Assembly (NCBI RefSeq): GCF_000192795.1
Contig: NW_007360618.1
Coordinates: 56,195 to 120,194 of the forward strand
Source: Vavraia culicis subsp. floridensis
Lineage: Eukaryota > Microsporidia > Pleistophoridae
Direction: 5' to 3'
DNA length: 64,000 nt
Shown: positions 30,795-41,406 of the stretch, one piece after another
Position numbering within the stretch: position 1 is the first letter of the stretch
Layout: every line of letters begins with the position of its first letter
The notes under the pieces: generated by a model
Told to the model about the DNA's origin: nothing
The model's input: the letters and a program-made list of their open reading frames with translations, nothing else
Databases searched by the model: none
Position numbers and translations under genes: made by a program

Positions 30795-33173
30795 ATGAAC
30801 GGCGACAGCAAGGTAAATTCGATATTGAAAGAACTAATGGTTGACTGGGATGACCTGGCACAGGCGGACTACAACCCTTTAAAGAATGCGCTGGAATTAA
30901 ATGACGACAGTTCTTTGGTGGCAACCAATTTCAGAAATTTTTATCACAAAATAGATGCTGCTATGGCGGAGATAATAAAAAATAAGTACCGGGGATTTAA
31001 TGACTCAGTGCTGATATACACCGACATAAATAACCTCTATTTGAAACTTAACAAACTGATTCTGGACATGGTTGAGAAAACTAAGGACTGTATGCACTCT
31101 CTTGATTTGGACATCAGCAAAATAGAAAAAGAAAGTATAGAGATAAAGAAGCAGCGGAAAATACAGGAATATGCTTCGGACGTAAATGAATTGTACAGGA
31201 CTTATGTAATATATGAGAAGAAATTGGCGGAAGAGGACTTTGAATTCTGCACAGAGACAATAATAAAGATTTTGGAGACAGATTTGGATGAGGTAGAGGC
31301 CGTCAAGGAGATGAAATCCGTTTTTTACCACAAAAGAAAACAGTTCTTGAATGTGTTGCACAGGAAATTGGATGAATATATCTTTGAAGAAAATGAAATG
31401 AAAAACGAAATTGAGCCTTCACAGGACATCGAGAGCGTAATTTTTCGAGAAAGACGGTTGTTGAGCTATGTGGTGCAATTGGATGGACTGCTAGAATTTG
31501 ATAATCACGTGTTTTATAATCTTAAGTTCAACTTTTACAGGAAAGTTAACGAAATCATTAGTTCTGGAATCGAGCTAGCAGATGTTTTTCGGTGTACCAT
31601 CGATCTTTTCTTCAACATAATGAAGAAATTATGTCAATTCTCTCACAACCTCCAGATGGACGATGAGGAGAATTTCTACGGTGAAAAATACACGAAATTT
31701 AGAATATTTTGCCTGAACGGGCAACAAAATGTTAAAGGAGAGCTGAAAGAAGAACTATTACGCCTTGTACACAGCTATTCAAGAACAAAACGAGTCTTTG
31801 ATACGAAGTTTAAAGTTGAAAATTTGATCGATTTCGTGAATTACGAGGGATTGTACGAAAACAAATATAAAATCTACGAAAGGATGGTGGTGAGAGATGA
31901 AAACAAGTGCTTATACGCGGATTATACACTTATAAAGAAACCATCAATCAGCAACTTGTTTTTGTTCTATGACGTTTTGAAGGGAAAGTTTGGGAATTCA
32001 ACCGATGAAGAGAAGGGCCAAAATTTGCTTTGTAATGATAAGGCAGAAGGAAGATCAGCCAAGGCAGGTAGTCATGCGGAAGACGGTATGAAGACATCGG
32101 AATCACACCAAGAAGGATCTGTTGATCAGGAAATTCACAAATTAACGAGTTTAAAAGTGACAGCTAAAAAACTAAGATCAGAATGCAAAACAGAATTGCT
32201 CGGTGAAATAGCACGTTATATCAGGAAAATGCTTAAAAAAGAGGACAAAAATCTGAAGCACAGGATTGTCCGGATATTGAACAAGGAATTCTCTATGGAA
32301 AGAGACTACAAAACGCAGCGCCTTTTTTTCTTTACACATTTCATTAATTACTTTAAGCCATTCAGTGGTCGAATTTTGTTCCTGAAGAATTTTCTGTGGT
32401 CTTTTGAGTACGTAACCAAGAAATTTGAGGATTGCTTTGCATCATTCTTCCGATCGCAGGTGATTCATGACTCAGTCTACAATAACGGGCATGTAAACAG
32501 CAATGAACAAATATTTGAATGCTTTAAAAGGCAAATATTAGTCAAAAACATCGTATACGACAACTTAGCCATTAAGAAATCAAATTTTGATAAAATAGTG
32601 TTTGCGATCTTGAGTCTGAGGGATCTCATAGATTTTTACAAATTGAATGTTAAGGAGCTGGAAATAATTAATAAGAATCAGAAAGCCGAGAGCATCTTAT
32701 CGAACTTACAGGACATTTACAATGCATACAACGTATCGTTGTCTCTGGAAATAGTTTTGAACGTTTTTTATTTTTTTGACAAATTTTATCGTGACAATGA
32801 TCGGTCGTTCGCAGAGCTGTTAAAGGTTGTAAATGACATAAAAAGGAGTCTATGCTACCTGCGTGTAGAAAAGGAACAGTTTCTGTACTTTAACATTTAT
32901 CTGTCATCAGAAATGAATGTTTCTCCCTACTTTATTTCGATATTTGATGTTCTGAATTTTTACATCATTAAAAATATCAGAAAACTGAAGGTTAGCAACG
33001 ACAATGAGCTAAAAACATTTGTTAATGATCTAAAAGACGTTGAGGAGATGCTTCAGGGATTGAGTTTGGGACAGGTTGAAGGCTTTGATGAGAGTTTCAG
33101 CTTCTTTGAAGATGTGCTGAAGGACAAGTGTGCGAGTGAAGAGGCCAAACTTCTTAGATCTAAGATCAACTGA
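30795..33173 (+). CDS. exocyst subunit SEC8-like (792 aa)
   Basis: A long, almost wholly helical protein. Near the N-terminus, NKYRGFNDSV (about residues 63-72), followed by a YTDINNLYLKLNKLILDMVE coiled-coil pattern, resembles the HYKxFNSSI...Y stretch that opens exocyst SEC8/EXOC4. SEC8 acts in tethering post-Golgi vesicles to the plasma membrane, which in microsporidia would serve polar tube, spore wall or surface secretion. The remaining helical rods are too divergent to match by eye. An Ala/Gly/Ser-rich linker around residues 415-460 breaks the helices. The start at 30795 follows CCC by two bases; a TTG-opened extension upstream was discarded. It is shorter than yeast Sec8 (1065 aa). Another exocyst or COG-type tether is the main alternative. 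Confidence 0.85.
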   Translation: MNGDSKVNSILKELMVDWDDLAQADYNPLKNALELNDDSSLVATNFRNFYHKIDAAMAEIIKNKYRGFNDSVLIYTDINNLYLKLNKLILDMVEKTKDCMHSLDLDISKIEKESIEIKKQRKIQEYASDVNELYRTYVIYEKKLAEEDFEFCTETIIKILETDLDEVEAVKEMKSVFYHKRKQFLNVLHRKLDEYIFEENEMKNEIEPSQDIESVIFRERRLLSYVVQLDGLLEFDNHVFYNLKFNFYRKVNEIISSGIELADVFRCTIDLFFNIMKKLCQFSHNLQMDDEENFYGEKYTKFRIFCLNGQQNVKGELKEELLRLVHSYSRTKRVFDTKFKVENLIDFVNYEGLYENKYKIYERMVVRDENKCLYADYTLIKKPSISNLFLFYDVLKGKFGNSTDEEKGQNLLCNDKAEGRSAKAGSHAEDGMKTSESHQEGSVDQEIHKLTSLKVTAKKLRSECKTELLGEIARYIRKMLKKEDKNLKHRIVRILNKEFSMERDYKTQRLFFFTHFINYFKPFSGRILFLKNFLWSFEYVTKKFEDCFASFFRSQVIHDSVYNNGHVNSNEQIFECFKRQILVKNIVYDNLAIKKSNFDKIVFAILSLRDLIDFYKLNVKELEIINKNQKAESILSNLQDIYNAYNVSLSLEIVLNVFYFFDKFYRDNDRSFAELLKVVNDIKRSLCYLRVEKEQFLYFNIYLSSEMNVSPYFISIFDVLNFYIIKNIRKLKVSNDNELKTFVNDLKDVEEMLQGLSLGQVEGFDESFSFFEDVLKDKCASEEAKLLRSKIN

Positions 33174-33876
33174 GAATGTGGCGCTGCATCGGTGTAAGTT
33201 GCAAATAAACGATTACTTATGTTTTTCAGGTGATCACCATGGCTTTAGCAGCATGGCGATCATGAATACTTCGTATTGTCAGCGTTTTTCTTTCCACAAA
33301 TAGGGAAATTATTACCACGTCTTTTTCAATTATCAGGAAAAACACAGTGAGAGTGTCATTTGCTTCATCATCTTTCAATACATGCCCAGCTCAAATGCTT
33401 GTATAAAATAAACATCATATCCAGAGAAAATGTGTCCGCTGTTTATGGCCTTTCGGCAGAGAGAATGGTATTAAACCACTCATCTCCTAGAAATGCATCG
33501 GCAACTGCAGCTGATATTAACCTTGAACAACAAAGTAAACATATACATCGTTCTAGATGGAAAGTGACGCGATCGACTGAGATAAAATTAAAATTAACCA
33601 CAGATAAAGGTCCAACAGACCAAATGCTTTAGTTTCTTCACAAATTGCTTCTATAACTATGGATTGCGATGGGTGTGCGTCATGTGATAAGAGTGTTTCG
33701 TATTCATTCTCGGTGCAATCATTTAAATTTAATTTACTTATTATCTTGGATTGATCATTGCAGGATAACTTTGCATTCCAGCCTTGCCAGATGATAAACA
33801 AAGATGGTAACAAAGAAAAATGTTCGCTTGACGAGCAACTGCCAGCCACGTTGAGAAAGTGGTTATCACAAATGAT
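33174..33876. other. intergenic; hairpin but no gene recognised
   Basis: Holds a strong hairpin at 33231-33262 (11-bp stem with one mismatch) just past the SEC8-like gene, directly after an intron-like GTAAGT...TTTTTCAG string (about 33195-33230). The frames 33360-33632 (plus) and 33553-33849 (minus) lack an ATG with a start motif. Confidence 0.5.
33231..33262. repeat. inverted repeat / hairpin
   Basis: TGATCACCATG (33231-33241) faces CATGGCGATCA (33252-33262) across a 10-base loop that itself contains GC...GC. Ten of eleven positions pair. There is no T run after it, so it is not a simple terminator. Confidence 0.85.
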
Positions 33877-34761
33877 TTAATCGTAAAGGATGGTGGAATG
33901 TATGGCTGCCAAGAGATTGTGCAACGTGTTTTCGTTACATACATCTTCACATGTGTCCAGTAAATGCTTCCTAAAATCAAGCTTGCCCATTTTATACAGT
34001 TCTAATTCTTCCTTTGTCAAATTTTTTTCGTCCTCTACCCTCTTAAGATAATTCATCGCCAGGTCTTTCATTTTCCTGCTAGTCTCTTCGGATTTCAGCC
34101 TCCTAATCCTCAAATTATCTGTCCAACTCTTTTTGTGCAGATTTAAAAGCATCTTTTCCTCCATCTCAGTCTTCTTGTACTGTATGTTAAACGAGTAGTA
34201 ATTTCGGTTAAGCCCGTGCAGAAGTGCTATCACCGATGGACTGTTGTAATACCCTATATTACTCGTAACCTCCCTGTACTCAGACACTGTCAGTCCCATC
34301 TGGTTTGGAATTAACCTGAAAGCATCCAACACAACTTTTCCCTTCACGCTCTGTATAGGATCGATGACAACGGCCACTGCCCTCTTATTCAGCTGTTCAA
34401 ACGCGGACTGTGTGCTTATATCGACGTTACTCAGCCAACACCCGAAACCCGGGTGGCTGTGATACCAGCCGACCACGGTTTCATTGCGACCGGTTATTGC
34501 CAAAGTATCCATCATCTGTGTTTGAAATACGGGGTCAACTGCTTCGACGGTAACACCTGTGCCGCTTTGCGGCATAGCAAACACGTCTACCACCTTTATT
34601 GTGAACTCGTCCACGAACTCACCAAGCATGAGCCCCATCACCTCCATGGGTATGCCTGCACGGCCGTGTTTCAACATTTTCAACAGAGCCAATGATGATA
34701 TTTGAATGGTCTCGCTGGTGTCCGGCACCTTGTCATGTGAATCCATCATTGTAAATTCCAT
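33877..34761 (-). CDS. RPN11: 26S proteasome lid deubiquitinase RPN11 (294 aa)
   Basis: JAMM metalloprotease that removes ubiquitin chains from substrates as they enter the 26S proteasome. The zinc motif is intact: Glu40 in [14 protein letters not shown], then [17 protein letters not shown] with His101, His103 and Asp114 as ligands. The preceding [20 protein letters not shown] is diagnostic of RPN11 rather than CSN5. The C-terminal half carries the [17 protein letters not shown] region and helices used for lid assembly. Length is close to the usual 300-310 aa. CCC lies four bases before the ATG at 34761. It is a single gene on the minus strand with wide spacers either side. Confidence 0.97.
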   Translation of the reverse strand: MEFTMMDSHDKVPDTSETIQISSLALLKMLKHGRAGIPMEVMGLMLGEFVDEFTIKVVDVFAMPQSGTGVTVEAVDPVFQTQMMDTLAITGRNETVVGWYHSHPGFGCWLSNVDISTQSAFEQLNKRAVAVVIDPIQSVKGKVVLDAFRLIPNQMGLTVSEYREVTSNIGYYNSPSVIALLHGLNRNYYSFNIQYKKTEMEEKMLLNLHKKSWTDNLRIRRLKSEETSRKMKDLAMNYLKRVEDEKNLTKEELELYKMGKLDFRKHLLDTCEDVCNENTLHNLLAAIHSTILYD

Positions 34762-35851
34762 TGAAGGGCTTCCCTCTTTTTTTTATTTTGTTACTTCAGA
34801 TTACGATGATTAATTGGCAGTTGACAGCCCGGGTCCGTATTAAATGTTAAAATTATATTCTCGTACGAATGTGTGCTATGATAGCAACCAAACGAATTAT
34901 TTTTCTTGAATTGCTACTAAAGTTCGTATTTGGCACGTATCTACTAGCTGTTCTCTTCTCGTTGCTAGATAACTACGTGTTATTACGTTCATTTCGGATA
35001 TTACATCGTGTTGTTGATAAGACCTCGTTACTGAAGAAAAGTTTAACCGGTAAAAAGACCTTTCGTTGGCACTTGCTTGTCTAGAATGATCATGCCCGAT
35101 GCACCTCTTTACCAGGATGATTATTCGTTCCTATACCCGAAAGGCATACAGTACATAACATGTCCGATCACTTGTTGTTTGTACTTTGTTAATTCCAATC
35201 AATTGGCCAAATCATCAACTTTTTTCCGTGCCAGAAATTATTGCGTACTACCTGTTATTTCTCGTATAAATACAAATTCTTATTGGCAGGTGCAAGAATT
35301 AAATTGGTTGTGCAGTTTGTATCGTGTTTGTGATGTTCATGGTATTTATTGAAAGCTCTCATCAAACAAAAGCACATAAATTGTTCAATTACACATTCAT
35401 TTTATGCCTCATTCCTGAGTTATCTACTCTCCGGTATTTACAACTCAGCAATATAACCGATTTTCCGTGAACCAAAGGCTCGTGTCCACGGTCTGTGGCG
35501 CCATCCATAAAAGTGCATTTGTTCGGATGTTTTGTGTGAGAGGAGAAATAAGCGTACTTTTAGTCAAATTCGATACTGTTTGTTTGTAGACTGTTTTGGT
35601 TGTCTGGTGTCACTGCTAACCTTCCTTATAGATCAGTAAGAACAAAACTGGCTCAAAATGCCATATTAATCAATTTCACCGGTGCAAATGTAACTCGAGC
35701 CGAAACCGGTCAATAATTTACAAAAACTAAAGCATATGTTCACTTATCTCACAAACTTTTCATGTGCACACTGAGTACGTCGTTCAAAAACGTCAACACT
35801 GTCAAAAAATCTTTTACTTTGCTCCGCTCCACCACCCCCCTAGTCACCGCA
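34762..35851. other. divergent intergenic region, no gene recognised
   Basis: Frames at 34869-35084 and 35077-35352 lack the start motif and recognisable content. The CCCCCC motif of TRM82 is at 35835-35840. Confidence 0.5.
35835..35840 (+). promoter_or_regulatory. CCCCCC start-proximal motif of TRM82
   Basis: Six C, 11 bases before the ATG at 35852. An upstream in-frame ATG at 35762 precedes the motif and is therefore disfavoured. Confidence 0.6.
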
Positions 35852-36628
35852 ATGATATCGACCTACCGGAACAATATTTACGTTCTGAACAACAACCTGC
35901 TCCTTATTTATGACGTAGATCTGAATCTTACGCGCATGCAAAAAGTAATGGCGGTGTTCACACCAATACTACACAGGAATTATGTAGCTGCGTACAAGAC
36001 GCTTTATAAAATATCGAATGGCGAGCTTGCTGCCGTGAGAACATTTAAGAAGAAAATAGCGAGCATACAAACGGATGACGAGCACATTGTGATATCGGAG
36101 AGCACAGGAAACATTTTAATTGCACGGCGAGGCGAGCACCACTTCAGACTTCTGCTTGGTCACTACCTCCAGATAAACAAGATGATAGTGCATGATGGCG
36201 CAATAATAACGGCAGATAACTACAAAATTAGGGTGAGTGAGTACGATGGGAGAATACGGAACATTTTCTTTGCCAGCAACCACAATGTATTTTACGGCGG
36301 AGGTTTCTTTTACGTTCTCTATGACAGCAATCTGCAGATATACGAACGAAACACGAATACAGATACGAAAAAAGACGAAAATGAGTACGATGCGCTTGTT
36401 CTTCTCAATACTCTTACGCTTCAGGATAAAATAATAGACATACTTCTTCTTAATGATGCAATTTATTTGATCACCGATGGAAGTAATTACTTGGTAAAAA
36501 ACTCGGGGTTCACTATTAGTGAGCCAAGTCCCTACAATTTCAAGGACGCCTTCATAGATGACGATTCTGTGTACTTCTACACAGAGGAAAGTAAGTTACA
36601 GAAATTGAATGTTAAAGATTTGAAATGA
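35852..36628 (+). CDS. TRM82/WDR4-like WD40 subunit of the tRNA m7G46 methyltransferase (258 aa)
   Basis: A beta-propeller protein with weak WD repeats. Residues 100-131 hold the most informative part: LLGHYLQINKMIVHDG followed by IITADNYKIRVSEY, matching the LLGHVSMLTD...IITADRDExIRVSRY block of TRM82. TRM82 stabilises the catalytic TRM8 subunit, which methylates G46 of tRNAs. The N-terminus is much trimmed and the propeller may have fewer blades than the seven of yeast TRM82 (444 aa). The start at 35852 follows a CCCCCC run; the upstream ATG at 35762 would add 30 residues of non-family sequence. The catalytic partner is not in this window. Confidence 0.87.
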   Translation: MISTYRNNIYVLNNNLLLIYDVDLNLTRMQKVMAVFTPILHRNYVAAYKTLYKISNGELAAVRTFKKKIASIQTDDEHIVISESTGNILIARRGEHHFRLLLGHYLQINKMIVHDGAIITADNYKIRVSEYDGRIRNIFFASNHNVFYGGGFFYVLYDSNLQIYERNTNTDTKKDENEYDALVLLNTLTLQDKIIDILLLNDAIYLITDGSNYLVKNSGFTISEPSPYNFKDAFIDDDSVYFYTEESKLQKLNVKDLK

Positions 36629-37086
36629 AAGGCAAGGATTAAATAAAATAATAGCATAGTAATACGGTTTGCTGAGCATGGATGATTTATAGGTCATTTA
36701 CTCTTTATTACATGCGTGTGGCGGACAGAGCAGGGAAATTTACATTTGTGCAACGATATCACAATATAAAAATTATTTGCCTGAGATAACATGATATAGA
36801 CTAGTTAGAGGCATTGTGATTTATCTATTTATACTTGACACGCCACACCGTATTATCTTTTTCTTCGACTAAGAATGTATTAAAGTTGTTTCATTTCTGG
36901 TAGAAGCATTCTGTCTTCATGGTTTGAACAGGTATAACTCAATGTATTAAATCCACCTTAAACAGTCATATTGACATTTCAGGGATCGGTGATCACATCT
37001 TCTGTCTGTGAACGGATTGTGCTGGACTTGTTTTTTCACCCTTCTTGTCCGTTATAAATCACCTAAAAATATTTGGCCCTGGTCAA
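36629..37086. other. intergenic, no gene recognised
   Basis: AATAAA-like strings follow the TRM82 stop. CCC at 37077-37079 belongs to the GPN1 gene. Otherwise empty. Confidence 0.5.
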
Positions 37087-37959
37087 ATGGCTTACAAATC
37101 CACGAAGACATTCCTAATCGTAGGAATGGCAGGAACAGGTAAATCCACCTTTTCGCAGAGCTTATACACATGGATATCATCACAATATCCGCCTATAATA
37201 GATTTCAAATCGTGTTTAAACAGCAACATAACGTCAATAAATTTAGACCCGGCCACACTGAAGGTTAAGATGCCGCTTGATCTCGACATAAGAGAATATT
37301 TTGATTACGAAAATGTGATGGAGACATACAACATTGGTCCCAACGGGGCAGTCACCACCATCATCAATCTTTTTCTTATGAGATGGGATGTTAAAATTAC
37401 GAGCAATTTTGTGATTATTGATACACCGGGCCAGATAGAAGCGTTTGTGTGGTCCAATGCGGGTAAGGTACTCGTTGATAAGTTAGTATACTGCAGAAGT
37501 GGTGTGAGCGATAAAATAGGCGACAACAGCGTTAAAAATGATCTTATGAGCGGTGAAAGCATCGAAAGTGGCAAAAGTAAAAGTGCTAAAGCTGGGGTCA
37601 ACCCCAACAGCGTTATTCTCTTGTATCTAATAGATTCCCAGGAGTGCAAGAAGCCAAGCGTGTTCATGTGCAACATGATATACGCCCTAATTCTTAAATT
37701 ACGTTTCAATGTTCCCATCCTCATTGTGTTTAATAAGGTGGACCTATCCCCTATGCCCGTGGAATGGATCTCAAACTATGAGAAGTTCATGAACGATGTA
37801 AATGATGACAGCATGTGTAATTCGTTGCTGAGTTCGATGGCACTTTATTTCGAGGAATATTACCGATCGTTTGATTATATTGGTGTCAGTTCTATCACTG
37901 GTGAGGGCAGAGATGAGTTCTTTGAGCGTATAGAGAAAATGATGGACAAGAATGTTTAA
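37087..37959 (+). CDS. GPN-loop GTPase GPN1/NPA3 (290 aa)
   Basis: GTPase required for assembly and nuclear import of RNA polymerase II. The P loop is GMAGTGKST (13-21). The family-defining GPN triplet is in GPNGAVTT (84-91), followed by FVIIDTPGQIEAFVWSNAG (switch/G3), which matches GPN1 rather than GPN2/3, and a G4 motif NKVDLSP. A stretch of about 35 residues rich in Ser, Gly, Lys and Asp interrupts the domain before NSVILLYLID and is unusual. The long acidic C-terminal tail of human GPN1 is absent. The start is the ATG at 37087, seven bases after CCC; the frame opens upstream only by TTG. Confidence 0.94.
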   Translation: MAYKSTKTFLIVGMAGTGKSTFSQSLYTWISSQYPPIIDFKSCLNSNITSINLDPATLKVKMPLDLDIREYFDYENVMETYNIGPNGAVTTIINLFLMRWDVKITSNFVIIDTPGQIEAFVWSNAGKVLVDKLVYCRSGVSDKIGDNSVKNDLMSGESIESGKSKSAKAGVNPNSVILLYLIDSQECKKPSVFMCNMIYALILKLRFNVPILIVFNKVDLSPMPVEWISNYEKFMNDVNDDSMCNSLLSSMALYFEEYYRSFDYIGVSSITGEGRDEFFERIEKMMDKNV

Positions 37960-38160
37960 ATACAGGGTTTTTCGCTTTTGAAAAGAACAGATTAAATGCA
38001 ATTTTACACACACGGTAATAAGCGTTTATTGCAATCCTATTTTTTGAAAATCTGTTTAATTACCACTTCACAACCACAGCATCCGAATACGTTCCTATTT
38101 TCAATATTTTGTGTATACGGAAGAGTAGCTAATATTTTAACCGAAGCTGCATCATACATT

Positions 38161-40455
38161 CTACTGATTTACTGTCTTTTGCTCGTTTTTTAGCGTATGA
38201 AATGTTCGATCCTTTTTCATCAATTCTATTCCGTAGCACAGCTTTTTCAGAGTATCATCCTCCAGATAATCCATCATTTGTACGAAGTAGTAGCCTTTCC
38301 AATTTCCCATAGAAATATAAAAGTATAAATTGTTGAAGAAGTATTTCAAAATTCCATCTCCATCAACATGCCCGTCACTACACTCTTCAAATAACATGGA
38401 AAGCAGCGCATAGAAATAAATTATAAAAAAGTCACCGTTTCGATGCAAAACATTCCCAAGAATGTTCAATACATCGCACTGCCATCCCGCATATGCGCCG
38501 TTAATGATAGTTTTGGCTTTAAAGTACAGACTGATATTCGAATTAGAGCGCATAAAACTGATGCGGTGCAATTTGTTGGTTACAAACAGGTACTCATGGT
38601 GCAGAAAGGAAGATTTCGTTGCTTTCAAACCACTTTTCAACACTTGCACTGCTCTTTTCCATTCATCGTTTCTCTTCAAAAAGACGTATTTCTCATAAAA
38701 AACAAATTCAGTCTTTCTTATCCGGGCAAAAAAGGCATCAAAACTAGAATTGTCATTGATTTCTTTCATATATCTCATAGAAAATAAGTTTAGCCCGTCA
38801 TCATCCCATTTCTCGGCCATGTTACACATTTTAACTATGCTTAACCGGTAATTTGCATATGTTTCATTCACCTGCTTTCCATTTCCACCTTTTTCACTTT
38901 GTACCCCAAGTTTTGCATTCTCTGTACTATTCTTGATTTCTTGCTTGTTATTTTTGTGTTCGTGTGGCAGCTCAAAATTCATAACAAATGCTTTACTTTT
39001 ATTGCAAATAACACGTAAACGTAACATTTCCAGTTCTTTATCCTGTCTTATTTCCAATGCCTTATCAATTTCGTTTAAGGCCAACTCCTTTGATATTTTG
39101 AGCATGCACCTGTATTTTCTGTTGCTTTTCTCTTTTTTCACCAACTCTAAAGCACTGATATAATCCTTGTTCATGTGATGCAACGTGAACATTGCATCTT
39201 TATAGATGTGCCGTTTTCTTGGATATTTTTTTACAAACGCGGCCAGCGTCTTTTTGACACGGTTAAGCGCTACGGTTTCAGCAAATGCTTCTTCCTCATC
39301 ATAATTAACAATTTCAACCGTGCGATCCTGGCACATCCTATCATTATCATTAATAGTTTCTGTTACTGTATCCACTGCCCTTGAACCTATTCTATGACCA
39401 GTACCACTTTTAACCATCTCTTTAACGTGTCCTACCACATTTTCTCTATTTTTAACAACTGTACGGTAATAAATCTTCAATAGCTCTCTGATTTTCATCA
39501 TCGTAGCATGTTCGTCACTGGTAACGAATAATTCCTTGACAAAGTCGTACCTTAATCTGCAATTCTTTATCGTATTGTAACACTCATAGATCAAATCGTC
39601 ATTATCTCTGCACTGCATACAAAGAGTTTCAACGTATTTTGGAAGTGTCTCTCCTTTCTTTAATTTGATCTTCTGCAGCAAACTCGTAGTGAGCGCAGCA
39701 CCCGGCAGTCGTATCGTTTTTGTACTTGCTGCCAGAATGCGAAGAATATTCTTTGGACTGAGACGAACAAAGTGCTCTGCAAATGTTTTTATAAGAGAAG
39801 AACTGTCCAGTCCTGAAATATCATCAATATGGTTATCATTCTCAGGAAATGTACCGGTTGATAAGTTAAAAGCTCTGCTATTATTTTCTACTGGATAAAC
39901 AGTACTTCCACCGCAATTAGAGTAACAAATTGATCCATCTTTTCTATGTTCCGACTTTAAAGAAATTTTTCCATCATCCGCCATATCAATGCTAATAACG
40001 TTACCATTTACGTAATTTTCTAGTATGTACACAAATATTTCATTACATCTTATTTTCTCCTCAACAAACAGTCCAATAACTACCTCTACTTGTAACTTCC
40101 ATGTGAACAGCCTTTTCATCATTTCTTTAGTTCGTATTCCCGAAGCTACGACATATTCCGCCTTTATTTGTTCATTTTTCGTACTATCTATGAGAATCTC
40201 CCACATTTTTATCTTTTCGTTTAATTTGACGTGAGGATCTAAGATGGCACGATGCAGAATTTTCACATCTTTCTTCCTAAAGTATTCGCGTATGTATCTT
40301 GGACGTTCTGCGGTAGATGTGTTGTATGAGACACCACCTCGTTCAGTGAGCGAGTTGACAGTAACATGAGCATTACCAACATCACATCCGTTCTTCTGCA
40401 TTCTCCTGTTAATTTTTTTGATCTCTGCTTGCAACTGCTTATCGCAATTCACCAT
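38161..40455 (-). CDS. large helical protein of unknown function (764 aa)
   Basis: I do not recognise this gene. It starts with the ATG at 40455, seven bases after CCC, and is well supported as coding by length. It is mostly helical, Lys/Arg/Asn rich, with repeated helix-turn-helix phrases in the C-terminal 400 residues (for example FVKKYPRKRHIYKDAMFTLH and DEWKRAVQVLKSGL) that look like TPR/HAT or other alpha-solenoid repeats. The region around residues 170-230 is low complexity. No signal peptide, membrane segment, zinc finger or nucleotide-binding motif is visible. Alpha-solenoid scaffolds of ribosome biogenesis, TFIIIC or kinase-FAT type are possible families, none supported. It lies convergent with GPN1, 200 bp apart. 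Confidence 0.85.
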   Translation of the reverse strand: MVNCDKQLQAEIKKINRRMQKNGCDVGNAHVTVNSLTERGGVSYNTSTAERPRYIREYFRKKDVKILHRAILDPHVKLNEKIKMWEILIDSTKNEQIKAEYVVASGIRTKEMMKRLFTWKLQVEVVIGLFVEEKIRCNEIFVYILENYVNGNVISIDMADDGKISLKSEHRKDGSICYSNCGGSTVYPVENNSRAFNLSTGTFPENDNHIDDISGLDSSSLIKTFAEHFVRLSPKNILRILAASTKTIRLPGAALTTSLLQKIKLKKGETLPKYVETLCMQCRDNDDLIYECYNTIKNCRLRYDFVKELFVTSDEHATMMKIRELLKIYYRTVVKNRENVVGHVKEMVKSGTGHRIGSRAVDTVTETINDNDRMCQDRTVEIVNYDEEEAFAETVALNRVKKTLAAFVKKYPRKRHIYKDAMFTLHHMNKDYISALELVKKEKSNRKYRCMLKISKELALNEIDKALEIRQDKELEMLRLRVICNKSKAFVMNFELPHEHKNNKQEIKNSTENAKLGVQSEKGGNGKQVNETYANYRLSIVKMCNMAEKWDDDGLNLFSMRYMKEINDNSSFDAFFARIRKTEFVFYEKYVFLKRNDEWKRAVQVLKSGLKATKSSFLHHEYLFVTNKLHRISFMRSNSNISLYFKAKTIINGAYAGWQCDVLNILGNVLHRNGDFFIIYFYALLSMLFEECSDGHVDGDGILKYFFNNLYFYISMGNWKGYYFVQMMDYLEDDTLKKLCYGIELMKKDRTFHTLKNEQKTVNQ

Positions 40456-41406
40456 TAGCAGGGCTCCGCAAATACACAGTTGATGCTCATCTGCCTTTTT
40501 AGATTTGAGTCGCGGTAGTTGAGCGGTGAAGTGCTGCTAAAGCTTGGAAAACGTTTTAATTACTGCTGTGATGGTGTGTGTTATATTCCGGGATGTCCTT
40601 TGAAGAAATGGCGACTATTGATGCGTTACATTCATACATGTTATAACATCTCTGCGATTCTCTAATAAAAGTTTCTTATCCACGTATAACACATAATATA
40701 TTCGTATTAAATCGCCTGACCATAATTTCGTGCTCATATTTGTGCCACATCTCATGAAATCCATCATATTACGTGCTAAAACTGCGTAAATGCGTTTTAG
40801 AATGTCACTCGATAAATATGATTTCTGCACCATCATAGGACGTGATACCTTTCAGCTCCGTATTTTCCTCGGATTATATGCCTTATTAGTGCTTTCCAGA
40901 TTAATATGGAGTTTTTCACTGTTCTATAACTATGTTCTCGAGAATGGTGCTATAACTCTGCAGCGAACGAAATATTTCGTTGGCTATAATATTTTTACGT
41001 ACTGATTGCGCTCAAGTTCTCTCATTTACCATCAATAGCAGTGTTTGTAGAAATAAAATTGAGAATCGTCACACATACTGAGCAAAGCGATTTGTTGTGG
41101 GTGTCAAACGTGTTTAACAGTCTTATACGTTTGTAGTGCCGCATTTAAAGCAGCGTAGATCACTCACCGACAAGTAAACATCAATTCTAGCGCTTAAAAA
41201 ATATAATTAATGGTAAAAGCGATGAATGCCACATCAAAGCATTTATAACACGAATAAAGTACGTGTGTGCAAATCAAATACGATATCGTTTTTAGTCAAA
41301 ATATAATATTTACAACTACGCAACTGAAAACCATCAATAACCCTGTTCAGGTAGTGACAGATGTGTTCTATGTTGTACCAGCACTACACATACCAAACAC
41401 GGCTCT
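40456..41406. other. intergenic, no gene recognised
   Basis: Short overlapping frames around 40615-41005 on both strands have no start motif. Nothing else seen. Confidence 0.5.
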
